From the NCBI GenBank assembly GCA_934168205.1, contig CAKPMX010000003.1:62001-126000 (forward strand): 64,000 nt of DNA, given 5' to 3'. Both the position numbers and the translations under genes were made by a program. The DNA is from an uncultured Bacilli bacterium. GTDB lineage: Bacteria > Bacillota_I > Bacilli_A > RF39 > UBA660. Of the stretch, positions 32,972 to 41,688 are shown in pieces. Under the pieces are notes generated by a model. The model saw nothing but the letters and a program-made list of their open reading frames with translations, was not told the DNA's origin and searched no databases. Every line of letters begins with the position of its first letter. Positions within the stretch are counted from its first letter, which is position 1.

Positions 32972-33145
32972 TTATCTTCTTTCTAATACGATCATACCAT
33001 TAGGATCATTGTTAGAAATATTATCCCATTGGCTATTTATTGAATTTTTGATATTTGGCCACATAATCCAGAAAAAACCAATAACAGCTGCTATAGCAAT
33101 TAAAGTAATTACTGTTAAGTTTAATTCTCCTGTTGCTGCTTTCAT
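32972..33145 (-). CDS. Flp-like candidate major pilin, 57 aa
   Basis: A short gene not captured by usual length cut-offs. It encodes MKAATGELNLTVITLIAI and so on: a short polar lead, Gly-Glu at residues 6-7, one hydrophobic helix (about 9-29) and a polar tail of 28 residues. Size, single helix and position between tadC and tadE genes match Flp pilins, although the usual prepilin processing motif is not exact. SD AAAGGAG, and a consensus promoter directly upstream predicts high expression. Confidence 0.7.
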   Translation of the reverse strand: MKAATGELNLTVITLIAIAAVIGFFWIMWPNIKNSINSQWDNISNNDPNGMIVLERR

Positions 33146-33178
33146 CTACGCATCGCTCCTTTCTATTATTACAATTTT

Positions 33179-33207
33179 ATTATAGCAAAATGTATTATTT
33201 TTATCAA
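33179..33207 (-). promoter_or_regulatory. Dedicated promoter of the Flp-like gene
   Basis: On the minus strand: TTGATA (33202-33207), 17-bp spacer, TATAAT (33179-33184) with an extended -10 TG. It lies between the tadC-like stop and the 57-aa gene. Confidence 0.88.
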
Positions 33208-33215
33208 TATTTTTT

Positions 33216-34025
33216 CTACATATTAAACATCATCATCATAGAGATTAAAATTATTAACATAACGCCAACACCAGTTACTACTAACATAACCATGGTTTGA
33301 CTTTCCATATGACCAAGACGTTCTTTATACTTAGTTTCACGGGCTTTATTTTGAAGATTTGATACCGTTCTTGAAAACATCATTAATCTTTCTTGTTTCT
33401 TTTCTTGTGATCCTAAACCTAATCTATATAACAAACGCATCATACGCATAGAATCACGTACAGGATAAGTATTTGCAAAATCCATATATGGATCAATACT
33501 TGCATCACCTGAATTTATTTTATTAATCAATTCTCTTAAACCTGGTTTGAAAATTTCAGGAGCATCATCTATAGATTTACCTAATGCTACTGGTACAGTA
33601 TAGTGTTGAATTAAGATTTCCAAACTTTTTAAGTAATATGGTAACATTATGTCTATTTCGTGTAGATGAGATTTATAAAAACTCTTAAGTTGCATGTATG
33701 GTATTTTAAACATAACTACTCCAACTACAACAGATAACACTAAGTTTAAAAAAAATTGGGAATTAAATAGAGATCCTGATGAGCCACCTGTTGCTGTTAT
33801 TGCTAGTATTACTAGAAAAGCAACAATAGCATAAGTACATCTTTTCATATATAACTGGTCTACATCTACTTCTTCTCCATATTTAGCAAAAACTAAGAAT
33901 GTATAATCTTCTTCTCTAAAGGCTTGTAAATATTTTTCATTGTCAATCATAAATTTCTTTTTATCAATGGTACCATTGTAAATAAATATTCCTATTATGA
34001 TTGCTCCTACTATTAACGCTTCCAT
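33216..34025 (-). CDS. TadC-like (T2SF domain) membrane protein
   Basis: A 269-aa protein with an N-terminal helix, a double helix near residues 67-120, the T2SF cytoplasmic helical region (about 125-235, with MMRLLYRLGLGSQEK), and a C-terminal helix (about 243-267). This is the GspF/TadC fold that docks to the TadA ATPase. Its ATG overlaps the end of the tadB-like gene. Confidence 0.82.
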   Translation of the reverse strand: MEALIVGAIIIGIFIYNGTIDKKKFMIDNEKYLQAFREEDYTFLVFAKYGEEVDVDQLYMKRCTYAIVAFLVILAITATGGSSGSLFNSQFFLNLVLSVVVGVVMFKIPYMQLKSFYKSHLHEIDIMLPYYLKSLEILIQHYTVPVALGKSIDDAPEIFKPGLRELINKINSGDASIDPYMDFANTYPVRDSMRMMRLLYRLGLGSQEKKQERLMMFSRTVSNLQNKARETKYKERLGHMESQTMVMLVVTGVGVMLIILISMMMMFNM

Positions 34026-34927
34026 TATTCAGCACCTACATTCTCATTATAGTATTTTTCTCCTTTTAAAAGGAAATAAGTATTTATAATTAATACTCCA
34101 TGAAGTAGGAATTTTATATACCATCTTTCTAGAAGAATGATATATGTTTCCCTACCAAGTAAGTATTGAACAAGCATAACCATTAGGTATAGCATTATAC
34201 CGAATTGTAAGAATGATTTATGGAATGAGGCTCTTTCAATACGGTCTCTATAAACACTTTCTACTAACATATCTATGTCTAACTGCATGTTATCTAATGA
34301 ATCAGCTGAATTTCTAGCACCTTCTTTTGTTATTTGTAAGAATAACTGGTGCATGTTTTTTACAATGTAGTATGGATAAGTTCTGCTCATATAAGCAAGG
34401 GACTCATCAATACTACCATTTTTATAGGCTAATTCTATCATATAATCGACATCACTTTTTACGGGATCTTCTAAAATACCAGAGTTTCTTACTCCTTCTA
34501 GAGATTTAACGAAACTTTGTGTTGTGGCAAATTCCATAATTACATTTGATGTATATACTTGAATTTGTTCAAAGATAAATTCACTATATACTCTTTTACA
34601 TCTTAAATATGATAGATATGGTACAAACATAATAACTATTAGTATATAAAATATACAAATAACTAAGTTATAGAAATATAGATATGTTACTGCACCAGCA
34701 AATACTGACATTCCAATTACTTGAAGAGCGTATTGCTTAGCAGTATACTCCTGACCTAACTCTTTTGTTTTCTCTCTTACTACTTTAAATGAGTAAGGAG
34801 CAAATCTATCATACATTTGTTGAACTTGGACAGTAATAAATTTTCCAACATTCTGCCCTTTATAGTTTCTATAAGCTAAAATAGCAAAGGCAATAACTAT
34901 TAAAATTAATAATTCTTCTATATACAT
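34025..34927 (-). CDS. TadB-like membrane platform protein
   Basis: A 300-aa protein with an N-terminal helix, paired helices near 70-105, a cytoplasmic T2SF-type region (about 125-225, including FLQITKEGARNSADSLDNMQLDIDML in two parts) and two C-terminal helices. The tandem of two T2SF proteins after a CpaF-type ATPase is the tadA-tadB-tadC order. SD AAAGGGAG. Confidence 0.82.
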   Translation of the reverse strand: MYIEELLILIVIAFAILAYRNYKGQNVGKFITVQVQQMYDRFAPYSFKVVREKTKELGQEYTAKQYALQVIGMSVFAGAVTYLYFYNLVICIFYILIVIMFVPYLSYLRCKRVYSEFIFEQIQVYTSNVIMEFATTQSFVKSLEGVRNSGILEDPVKSDVDYMIELAYKNGSIDESLAYMSRTYPYYIVKNMHQLFLQITKEGARNSADSLDNMQLDIDMLVESVYRDRIERASFHKSFLQFGIMLYLMVMLVQYLLGRETYIILLERWYIKFLLHGVLIINTYFLLKGEKYYNENVGAE

Positions 34928-34951
34928 ATTTATTACTCCCTTTTTATTTTA

Positions 34952-36655
34952 TTATTGTTGAACACCAGGATTACTATCTAATGTTGGTAATGGTTCTGGT
35001 ATAACTGGTGATACACTTGGTATCACTTGTGCATTTGCATTTGGTATTACAACAGTTTCTGGCTGTAATGGTACATTTGCTGGAGCTTCAGTTGCTGGTG
35101 TTAATGGTATAATTGGCTGAGGAACGCTAGGTTGTTGTGCTTCTTGAGTTACTGTTGCTGGTTGCTCCGGTATTGGTTGAGTCATAACTGTTTGTAAGTT
35201 TGGTAATACTACTTCTGGTTGTAATGGTACATTTGTTGTTGATGCTGGTGTTGGTAATACTGGTGCTGTAGGTATTACTTGACTTGTACTAGGTTGTTCT
35301 GTTCCTGCAACTGTTGGTGTTGTTTGGTTTTCTGGTTGTACTTGCGTAGGTGTTGGTACTACTTCTTGATTTACAGGTGTTGCAGTTGGCAATACTGGCG
35401 CTGTTGCTGGAACAGGTTCTGAAGTTGGTATTACATTCTCAGTAGGTTTTTCATTATTCGCAACAACAGCACTTGTCTCTAGTGTTGTACCTGCGTTTTC
35501 TTTAGACCCTTCAGTTTCTTTAGTCTTTGTTTCTGGACTAGCATTTTCTGCTGGTGCAGTAGTATCATCGTCTTTTTCATTATCAAAAGGAAGATCATCT
35601 ACCATATGACTTGTAACTGAAGTGATATCAATATTTTGATTTTCTAGATATTCAATTAAATGTTTACTAGGTTTTCTAAGCATTGCTTCTTTTCCAAATA
35701 CTTTTTGATATATAGTTCTACTCTTTGGCTGATTATTTTCATCAACATAAAATTCTGTTACTTCATCCACTTCACGATGAAATTTACCTTTTTCCTTACT
35801 GTAATATGCTCTTATATGAACACCTAGTTGAATATATCTATAAATTGTTGATAGGAACTGATTAACATCTAAGTCAGTTTCCATCAAACTATATAAACGG
35901 TATGGAATTGCTGATGCTTTATCGGCGTGAATTGTAGATAAGATATTGTGTCCTGATGATATAGAGTTACGTACAGCTGTAACTGCTTCAGCACTACGTA
36001 CTTCTGATAGTAGAATCCATTTTGGATTCTGACGCATACAAGTAACTAATACATCAGTGTAACTAGCAACGTTATTTGTTTTCATTGCTACTATATCACG
36101 TTGTGGGAATATTTTATCTAAGTGCAATTCCAATGTATCTTCAATAGTAATAATTTTTTCATTTGTTTTAGTATGACTGGCAAGGTATTTTACAAACTCT
36201 GTTTTACCTGAACCAGTTTCACCAGATACGATTATGTTACAATGTCCTTCTACACATTTAATTAAAATATCATGAATATCTTGTGTGAAATAATCGTCTT
36301 TAAGTAATTTTTCTTTTTCTAGACGTATTTTAGCTGGTGTTTTACGTATAACCATAGCAATACCATTTGTTGCTATTGAAGGATGTACAAAGTTAAGACG
36401 TAATTCACTTGATTCAGCATCTAGAAATGGCTTAGCATTATTGAAAGTTGTTCCCATGACGTTAGAACATTGAAATGCTAGTTTTTCTACAAACTCTGGT
36501 GTTGCTCCGTTAACTTCTACCCGAATAGAGCCTTGTGTTAGAGAACGAATCCATATCTGCCCATTATTATCATAGGATATATCAGTAATGTCATCATCAT
36601 CTAATAGGGATTTTAAAGGCCCAAAATCAAGTTTATCAAAAATATTTTCGTTCAT
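34952..36655 (-). CDS. CpaF/TadA secretion ATPase with a 200-residue Pro/Thr tail
   Basis: A 567-aa protein. The first 350 residues are a CpaF/TadA (GspE superfamily) ATPase with Walker A GETGSGKT at 145-152, IITIEDTLELHL, and the RQNPKWILLSEVRSAEA Walker B region plus GHNILSTIHA. Residues about 355-567 are low complexity, rich in Pro, Thr, Val and Ala, with imperfect repeats such as APVLPT and VPLQPE. The tail is not part of the family core and could bind partners. SD AGAGGT. Confidence 0.92.
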   Translation of the reverse strand: MNENIFDKLDFGPLKSLLDDDDITDISYDNNGQIWIRSLTQGSIRVEVNGATPEFVEKLAFQCSNVMGTTFNNAKPFLDAESSELRLNFVHPSIATNGIAMVIRKTPAKIRLEKEKLLKDDYFTQDIHDILIKCVEGHCNIIVSGETGSGKTEFVKYLASHTKTNEKIITIEDTLELHLDKIFPQRDIVAMKTNNVASYTDVLVTCMRQNPKWILLSEVRSAEAVTAVRNSISSGHNILSTIHADKASAIPYRLYSLMETDLDVNQFLSTIYRYIQLGVHIRAYYSKEKGKFHREVDEVTEFYVDENNQPKSRTIYQKVFGKEAMLRKPSKHLIEYLENQNIDITSVTSHMVDDLPFDNEKDDDTTAPAENASPETKTKETEGSKENAGTTLETSAVVANNEKPTENVIPTSEPVPATAPVLPTATPVNQEVVPTPTQVQPENQTTPTVAGTEQPSTSQVIPTAPVLPTPASTTNVPLQPEVVLPNLQTVMTQPIPEQPATVTQEAQQPSVPQPIIPLTPATEAPANVPLQPETVVIPNANAQVIPSVSPVIPEPLPTLDSNPGVQQ

Positions 36656-36684
36656 CTAACCAACCTCTTTCTTTTTCTTTATTC

Positions 36685-37488
36685 TTAACTTTCAGTCCAT
36701 ACTGTAACTTTATTAATCCAATTCTTTAAATCTTCACTTGATATTGTAATATCTCCAGGCTTATCAGATAAGCTTTCATTTGTTGGAACTGGAATTAAAG
36801 TTGTATCATAATTTCTTAAATATTCTGCTTTTTTCAATAAGATGTACATATCTTCAGGTACAGCAAATATAATCATTGCTGGTGTTCTTTGCTCATCTAA
36901 ATTAGCAAATACTGCTTGTCCTGAAGCATCTTTTACTGCTAGAACTTTAACGTTTTCAACAAGTTTTCCTAGCATGATCTTATCTGCATCTGCAGTTACT
37001 TCATTACCTGTTAATTTATTTACAGCTTTTAGGTAAATATCAATATAGTTTTCTGGATATATTGAGTTACCATATGTTGATTGTGTATTAACTGACATAT
37101 TGTATAATACATATCCTTTTGGATATTTTAAAATTATACTCGCAGGTAATTGAGCTTCTTCTACTACAGCAGTTGAGTAGAATAAGCTACCTTCTGGAAT
37201 AATACTATCAGGACGTGCATACTTATCAATTATTTGTGATTGTTGAGTAAGCACGTTTCCTTTTAGCATTGAAGGTGGAACTTGAATTGTTCCAACCTTG
37301 TCTTGTGTTATTTGTGTTCCACCTTTGATAGTTTCTTTGGCATAAGGAACAGTTATTGGATTAACAGCACTTTTAACACGCATGTTATAACCAACGTATA
37401 ATACTAAAACTGCAAGTACTACACCAATTACAGTTACAGTATTTTTGTTTTGTAAAAATTTCTTTAGTCCATTTGTAGTATTCCCCAT
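36685..37488 (-). CDS. CpaB/RcpC-like SAF-domain pilus assembly protein
   Basis: A 267-aa protein with an N-terminal helix (about 17-34) and a SAF domain (about 50-115, YAKETIKGGTQITQDKVG and RPDSIIPEGSLF). A C-terminal domain contains YILLKKAEYLR. CpaB-like proteins occur in Tad loci, in Gram-positives without a secretin. It is directly upstream of the TadA ATPase. SD GGAGAG. Confidence 0.82.
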   Translation of the reverse strand: MGNTTNGLKKFLQNKNTVTVIGVVLAVLVLYVGYNMRVKSAVNPITVPYAKETIKGGTQITQDKVGTIQVPPSMLKGNVLTQQSQIIDKYARPDSIIPEGSLFYSTAVVEEAQLPASIILKYPKGYVLYNMSVNTQSTYGNSIYPENYIDIYLKAVNKLTGNEVTADADKIMLGKLVENVKVLAVKDASGQAVFANLDEQRTPAMIIFAVPEDMYILLKKAEYLRNYDTTLIPVPTNESLSDKPGDITISSEDLKNWINKVTVWTES

Positions 37489-37510
37489 TTTATTTTCTCT
37501 CCTTCTTTAT

Positions 37511-38035
37511 TTAGTTACCAGTTTTATTTTTATTGGTACTATTTTCTTGCTTATATCCTTTTTGAGGGTCAGTTGTTGTTATAGGCTGACCTAACTCATT
37601 TTCAGGATCTAAATAAGCATTCTTAAGATACATATCATTTGTTATGGTTGATTCAACGATTCCATCAAAACTTGTAGACATTATTAAGTTTTGACTATCG
37701 AAACTAAGAACTGTTGCTGAATCAACTTTTACACTTACTTTTGGTGGAACTTCATTTAAATCATAAAATCCTATTTTGTAGTTTCTAGTATTATCTACGC
37801 TATCAGCAAAACGTCTTAGGAAGCTTTCTACAAATTTGTCTTTATCCATTCTAATGGCACCATTATCACGATAGTATTTAATATCAATTGCATCTTCAAT
37901 TGCGGCTTCTGTTGTTTCTTTTACTAAGTAATAATCTAATTCATTACCAGTAGAATAATTAGAAATAACATTTATTAATAACAATCCCATTAACGCTAGA
38001 ATAATTATACCAACTGTTAACATTCCTTTATTCAT
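37511..38035 (-). CDS. Pseudopilin-like single-pass protein
   Basis: A 174-aa protein with an N-terminal hydrophobic helix (about 5-25), then ELDYYLVKETTEAAIEDA and a beta-rich domain, and a polar C-terminus with GQPITTTDPQ. The shape resembles TadE/TadF or other pseudopilins. It belongs to the Tad half of the cluster by order. SD GGAGGTTAG. Family not firmly recognised. Confidence 0.6.
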   Translation of the reverse strand: MNKGMLTVGIIILALMGLLLINVISNYSTGNELDYYLVKETTEAAIEDAIDIKYYRDNGAIRMDKDKFVESFLRRFADSVDNTRNYKIGFYDLNEVPPKVSVKVDSATVLSFDSQNLIMSTSFDGIVESTITNDMYLKNAYLDPENELGQPITTTDPQKGYKQENSTNKNKTGN

Positions 38036-38038
38036 ATA

Positions 38039-40885
38039 CTAACCTCCTATTCCAGTTAAACTTGAATAGTTATTACAAGAGTCATTTTCTTGGTTGTTAC
38101 ATCCAAGTTTTCCTACTTTGTTTATATACTTACTGTCTAATGTACTTCCAAGTCCTCTAAATAGTGAACTATTATATACTGATACTCCGTTTACTATTTC
38201 AAATTTACCAGTAAAGTTTGTATAGTTTCCAGATGTAGTATGTTTTCTTATAGCTTTTAAGGCCTCTCTGTCGAGTACAAATTCATATTCTAGATTAGTG
38301 TCTGAATATGTTTCTCCGTTTCTTTCTTTTGTTTGAATATCTTCTAATAATGCAGTTGGAGCAATTATATAATCTTCGTTCTTTAAGTTTGTGGCATTAA
38401 TTGTCCAGTTAAATCCTGGTGTTCTTCCTGTTTTCGTTGCATCAGTTGTATCATTTCCTTCAGGTGATGGGAACAAATCTGCAGTATCTACCGTACGGAT
38501 ACGATATCTTTGTGCTGGATCTTTATCTTTTATATCATCACAGTTTTTATCAATACATGTTTTGCTTGTATCACCTGGATCCTTTTTGCCTGCTGTATCG
38601 TATAATGCATAGAAACAGCTTACATCTATTTTCCAACTAAAATGTCCAAAATCACTTGTAGAAGCTTTAATATTGTAATCTGTGACAGCTGCTTTTAGTT
38701 GTTCATCAGTCATTGTTTCTCCAGTTACAGCATTTTTCTTTTCATTCATAGCTCCGTAATACCACCAGCCAACGTTTACATCTGCTGAATTTAGACTCGT
38801 ACAGAACTTATCCTTTTTCTTATGCCATGTTTTGTCTTCTTTTTCTTTATAGCTTATTTCACCTGTTTTATTATTAATCCAAGTACCAGGGAAACTCCAT
38901 TCTGTCATGTATTTATTCTTGTTTATTGTTTCTCCATAACAGTCTGATCTATTTAAAATTATATTTGAATTATCATGAATATCAACTGCTGAACCAGTAT
39001 TTGTTAAAGTTGCAGCATCATAGTTAATCCAATTATCTTCATTAGGCTTATCCTTAGTTTTATTGTTGACTTTAATAGTGAATTCTGCTGTTTTTGTTGA
39101 ACATGAAGCTTCAGCTGAACAACTGCTAATAAAGTCATTATACTCGTTTAAGTCTGCTTCATAGTCCCCTTCTACATCACTATTATTTAATGGCTCGCCG
39201 TTGTCACATCCTGTGTAATAGCACGTGCTATAACACCATCTTGCTTTATCATTAATATAATTTCCAGCTCTTTCACCGGCATCAACTTTGAATCCGTCTG
39301 CGTCTGGTGCATATAATTGATATGCATTATCTTGTCTACGCCATGTACCAATTTTTACGCAGTTGATATCATCATTATATGTTCTAGCTGCTATTGCATT
39401 ATTAGCAAAATAGTATCTAGAATATTTTGTCCAATAATATTTTCCAGCTTTCCATTTTATTTTATTATTATCATTTTTATCTCGATAATAATACCCAAAT
39501 TCCGATTTTGTTTCTTTTTTATCTCCAGCTAACATAGCCTGTGACAATTCTGTGGCTGTTTTAGCATTTCCAATCGTGCAACTTATTTCGTTGGCTATTT
39601 GTTTCATTTCATAGCTTAACTTTGCTTTTGTACCATCAGAATAGACCTTGTTATAACATTTATTAATGCAACTTTGTGTATATTTTCCATTGTCACATGA
39701 ATTTATACAACTATCAAACTCCTCATTTGGACCTGCTTGATTAAAGGTACCAAAACGCCCTGTACATTGTGGTGTTGGAGTACAAACATTATAGTCATTT
39801 GGAGACGGTGGCGTACCGGATGCCTTTGTTGTACATTCTACAGTACTTGTTACTTTGACTTTATATTCAAAACACAATCCAGCAATTGACGCAACTGGCG
39901 GACCATATTCTACAACTAGAGTTTCACTACATGCTTTTTCACATTCGTATTGATTGTTACCTATTGTTTTTGTTTTTTTATCTACCCTATATGCATAATA
40001 GGTACTTGAATTTAAATACTGATATTCGTTACCAGCTTTATACCCTTCTGGCAGTATTGCTGGACATGTTTCTTGTATTCCTTTTTCAAATTCATCTCTG
40101 CTCGATTTAGTTGATAAATCAAATTCTTTTTTTATTCCAGCTGGTTTTTGCAATTGACTATTGCCAGATGCATTATTTGCCAATTTATATCTTGTTATTT
40201 CTGAGGAAATCATTTTAGCAATGGTAGTTGCTGAGTAGTTTGAACTGACGTATTGACTATTGCAATATGCAAGACTTATGTTCCCTGCATATTTTAAATA
40301 CTCCTCTTTGTTAATGTTACCATTCATAGCATCATAATTTTTCTTATCATCTATACTAGGCCATGTTCCGTTTCTTAAATATGCACAAATGCCATAATAG
40401 TTATCATTATATACTTGGTCTCTTTTTGTAGAAACACCAACATAAACGATTTCACCTTTGACATAAAAACTAGCGTTTTTGTCTTCTTGTATACTTTTAT
40501 AACTTTCACCTTTTCTAATCTTTTCCATTATTGCTTCATTATCTTTGTAGCAACTGCTTCCGACATAAACTCTCGTTATTGTAATGTCTTGAATAATATT
40601 TGGATTATATAAGATTGTAATCGGTGCTGAACTATTTAAATCATACTCCTCTACCCTAGATATGGGATTCCCATCACTGTCAACCATTTCTTGATCTCGC
40701 TGTCTTTCTACAAAAACCTTAAATTGTCCAGATTTAGTACTTAATGTTATCGTCCCATTTTTATCATTCACAAGTTTTTCACCATATGAATCTTGACATT
40801 TTTCGGCATTTACGTCTAGACATAAAAAGAAGCTAAGACATATAAATAAAAATCCCTTTATTATGCTTTTATATTTCTTTTTCAT
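38039..40885 (-). CDS. Large secreted Cys-rich protein, candidate tip/adhesin
   Basis: A 948-aa protein with a signal peptide (cleavage near VNA-EK at residue 28) and about 29 cysteines, several in close sets (SCINSC, QSCINKC, RWCYSTCYYTGC). Mature protein is Lys/Asn/Thr/Tyr rich; no transmembrane anchor or LPXTG-type motif is seen at the C-terminus, which ends in GIGG. It follows the sortase (17-bp overlap) and precedes the Tad genes. It may be an extracellular adhesin or pilus tip stabilised by disulfides; no named domain was recognised. Confidence 0.6.
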   Translation of the reverse strand: MKKKYKSIIKGFLFICLSFFLCLDVNAEKCQDSYGEKLVNDKNGTITLSTKSGQFKVFVERQRDQEMVDSDGNPISRVEEYDLNSSAPITILYNPNIIQDITITRVYVGSSCYKDNEAIMEKIRKGESYKSIQEDKNASFYVKGEIVYVGVSTKRDQVYNDNYYGICAYLRNGTWPSIDDKKNYDAMNGNINKEEYLKYAGNISLAYCNSQYVSSNYSATTIAKMISSEITRYKLANNASGNSQLQKPAGIKKEFDLSTKSSRDEFEKGIQETCPAILPEGYKAGNEYQYLNSSTYYAYRVDKKTKTIGNNQYECEKACSETLVVEYGPPVASIAGLCFEYKVKVTSTVECTTKASGTPPSPNDYNVCTPTPQCTGRFGTFNQAGPNEEFDSCINSCDNGKYTQSCINKCYNKVYSDGTKAKLSYEMKQIANEISCTIGNAKTATELSQAMLAGDKKETKSEFGYYYRDKNDNNKIKWKAGKYYWTKYSRYYFANNAIAARTYNDDINCVKIGTWRRQDNAYQLYAPDADGFKVDAGERAGNYINDKARWCYSTCYYTGCDNGEPLNNSDVEGDYEADLNEYNDFISSCSAEASCSTKTAEFTIKVNNKTKDKPNEDNWINYDAATLTNTGSAVDIHDNSNIILNRSDCYGETINKNKYMTEWSFPGTWINNKTGEISYKEKEDKTWHKKKDKFCTSLNSADVNVGWWYYGAMNEKKNAVTGETMTDEQLKAAVTDYNIKASTSDFGHFSWKIDVSCFYALYDTAGKKDPGDTSKTCIDKNCDDIKDKDPAQRYRIRTVDTADLFPSPEGNDTTDATKTGRTPGFNWTINATNLKNEDYIIAPTALLEDIQTKERNGETYSDTNLEYEFVLDREALKAIRKHTTSGNYTNFTGKFEIVNGVSVYNSSLFRGLGSTLDSKYINKVGKLGCNNQENDSCNNYSSLTGIGG

Positions 40886-41681
40886 TCTTTTCGCCGCCTT
40901 TCATTATTTTCTTTATTTCATCATATTTTTTATTTTCTTTGACTGAGTAGTTTTGGATTTTTTCATCGTCTCGAACCATTCTTGCGTCTATTTTATATGT
41001 ATACATTGCTGTAGCACCATAAAATCTAGTACATGTTGCTAAAGTTATAATGTTATCATTTTCATCTACATCAACGTCAAAGTCATAAAAACTATCTTGT
41101 AATGAGTCATCTATATATGTTTTTAATTCTGTTTTAGAATAATTATCTGTATTATATAGTAAGTGATCTTCTTCTACTATTGATACTGAAAATATTTTGT
41201 ATAAATAATTTTTTCCGTTAATTGTATACTGAATATACTTATTTTCTTTAGCAAAGTCCAAATACATAAATGATGGTAATTGTTCAAATCTAGTATGATT
41301 TTTATCAGTAATTACAGGATTAGATGAAACATTACGAATGTTATGTCCAAGGATATAGACATAATTCGTTATTTTATCAACGTTGTCTATTACCCAAGTG
41401 AAGTCATCCATTTTTGTTTGAAGTTCATCTTGACTTTTTGTATATATAACTGGGTAATCAACATTTGTTCCTTGAACCCTTATCCAGCCTATCGTTGTAG
41501 TATCTTTATTTTCTTTTGCATACTTTTTAATTTTTTCTGTTCTATCTTTTATTTGATAGAATGGTTTAATATTTGAAATAATTCTTATTAGCCCAAATAC
41601 TAGTAAAATAGCTATTGCTACTAATAAAAGAGTTGTTAATACAGTTGTATATATTAATCTTTTATTTTTGCTTTTTTTCAT
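40869..41681 (-). CDS. Class B-type sortase
   Basis: A 270-aa sortase with an N-terminal transmembrane helix (about 10-33). It carries IGWIRVQGTNVDYPV, LGHNIR with the catalytic His, ITLATCTRF (TLxTC motif with the catalytic Cys) and a later Arg (IDARMVR). Region and spacing fit class B. Sortases link surface proteins or pilins to the wall. No clear LPXTG/NPXTG protein was found in the window. The C-terminal 30 residues are basic and polar. SD AGGGAT. Confidence 0.88.
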   Translation of the reverse strand: MKKSKNKRLIYTTVLTTLLLVAIAILLVFGLIRIISNIKPFYQIKDRTEKIKKYAKENKDTTTIGWIRVQGTNVDYPVIYTKSQDELQTKMDDFTWVIDNVDKITNYVYILGHNIRNVSSNPVITDKNHTRFEQLPSFMYLDFAKENKYIQYTINGKNYLYKIFSVSIVEEDHLLYNTDNYSKTELKTYIDDSLQDSFYDFDVDVDENDNIITLATCTRFYGATAMYTYKIDARMVRDDEKIQNYSVKENKKYDEIKKIMKGGEKNEKEI

Positions 41682-41688
41682 ACTATCC

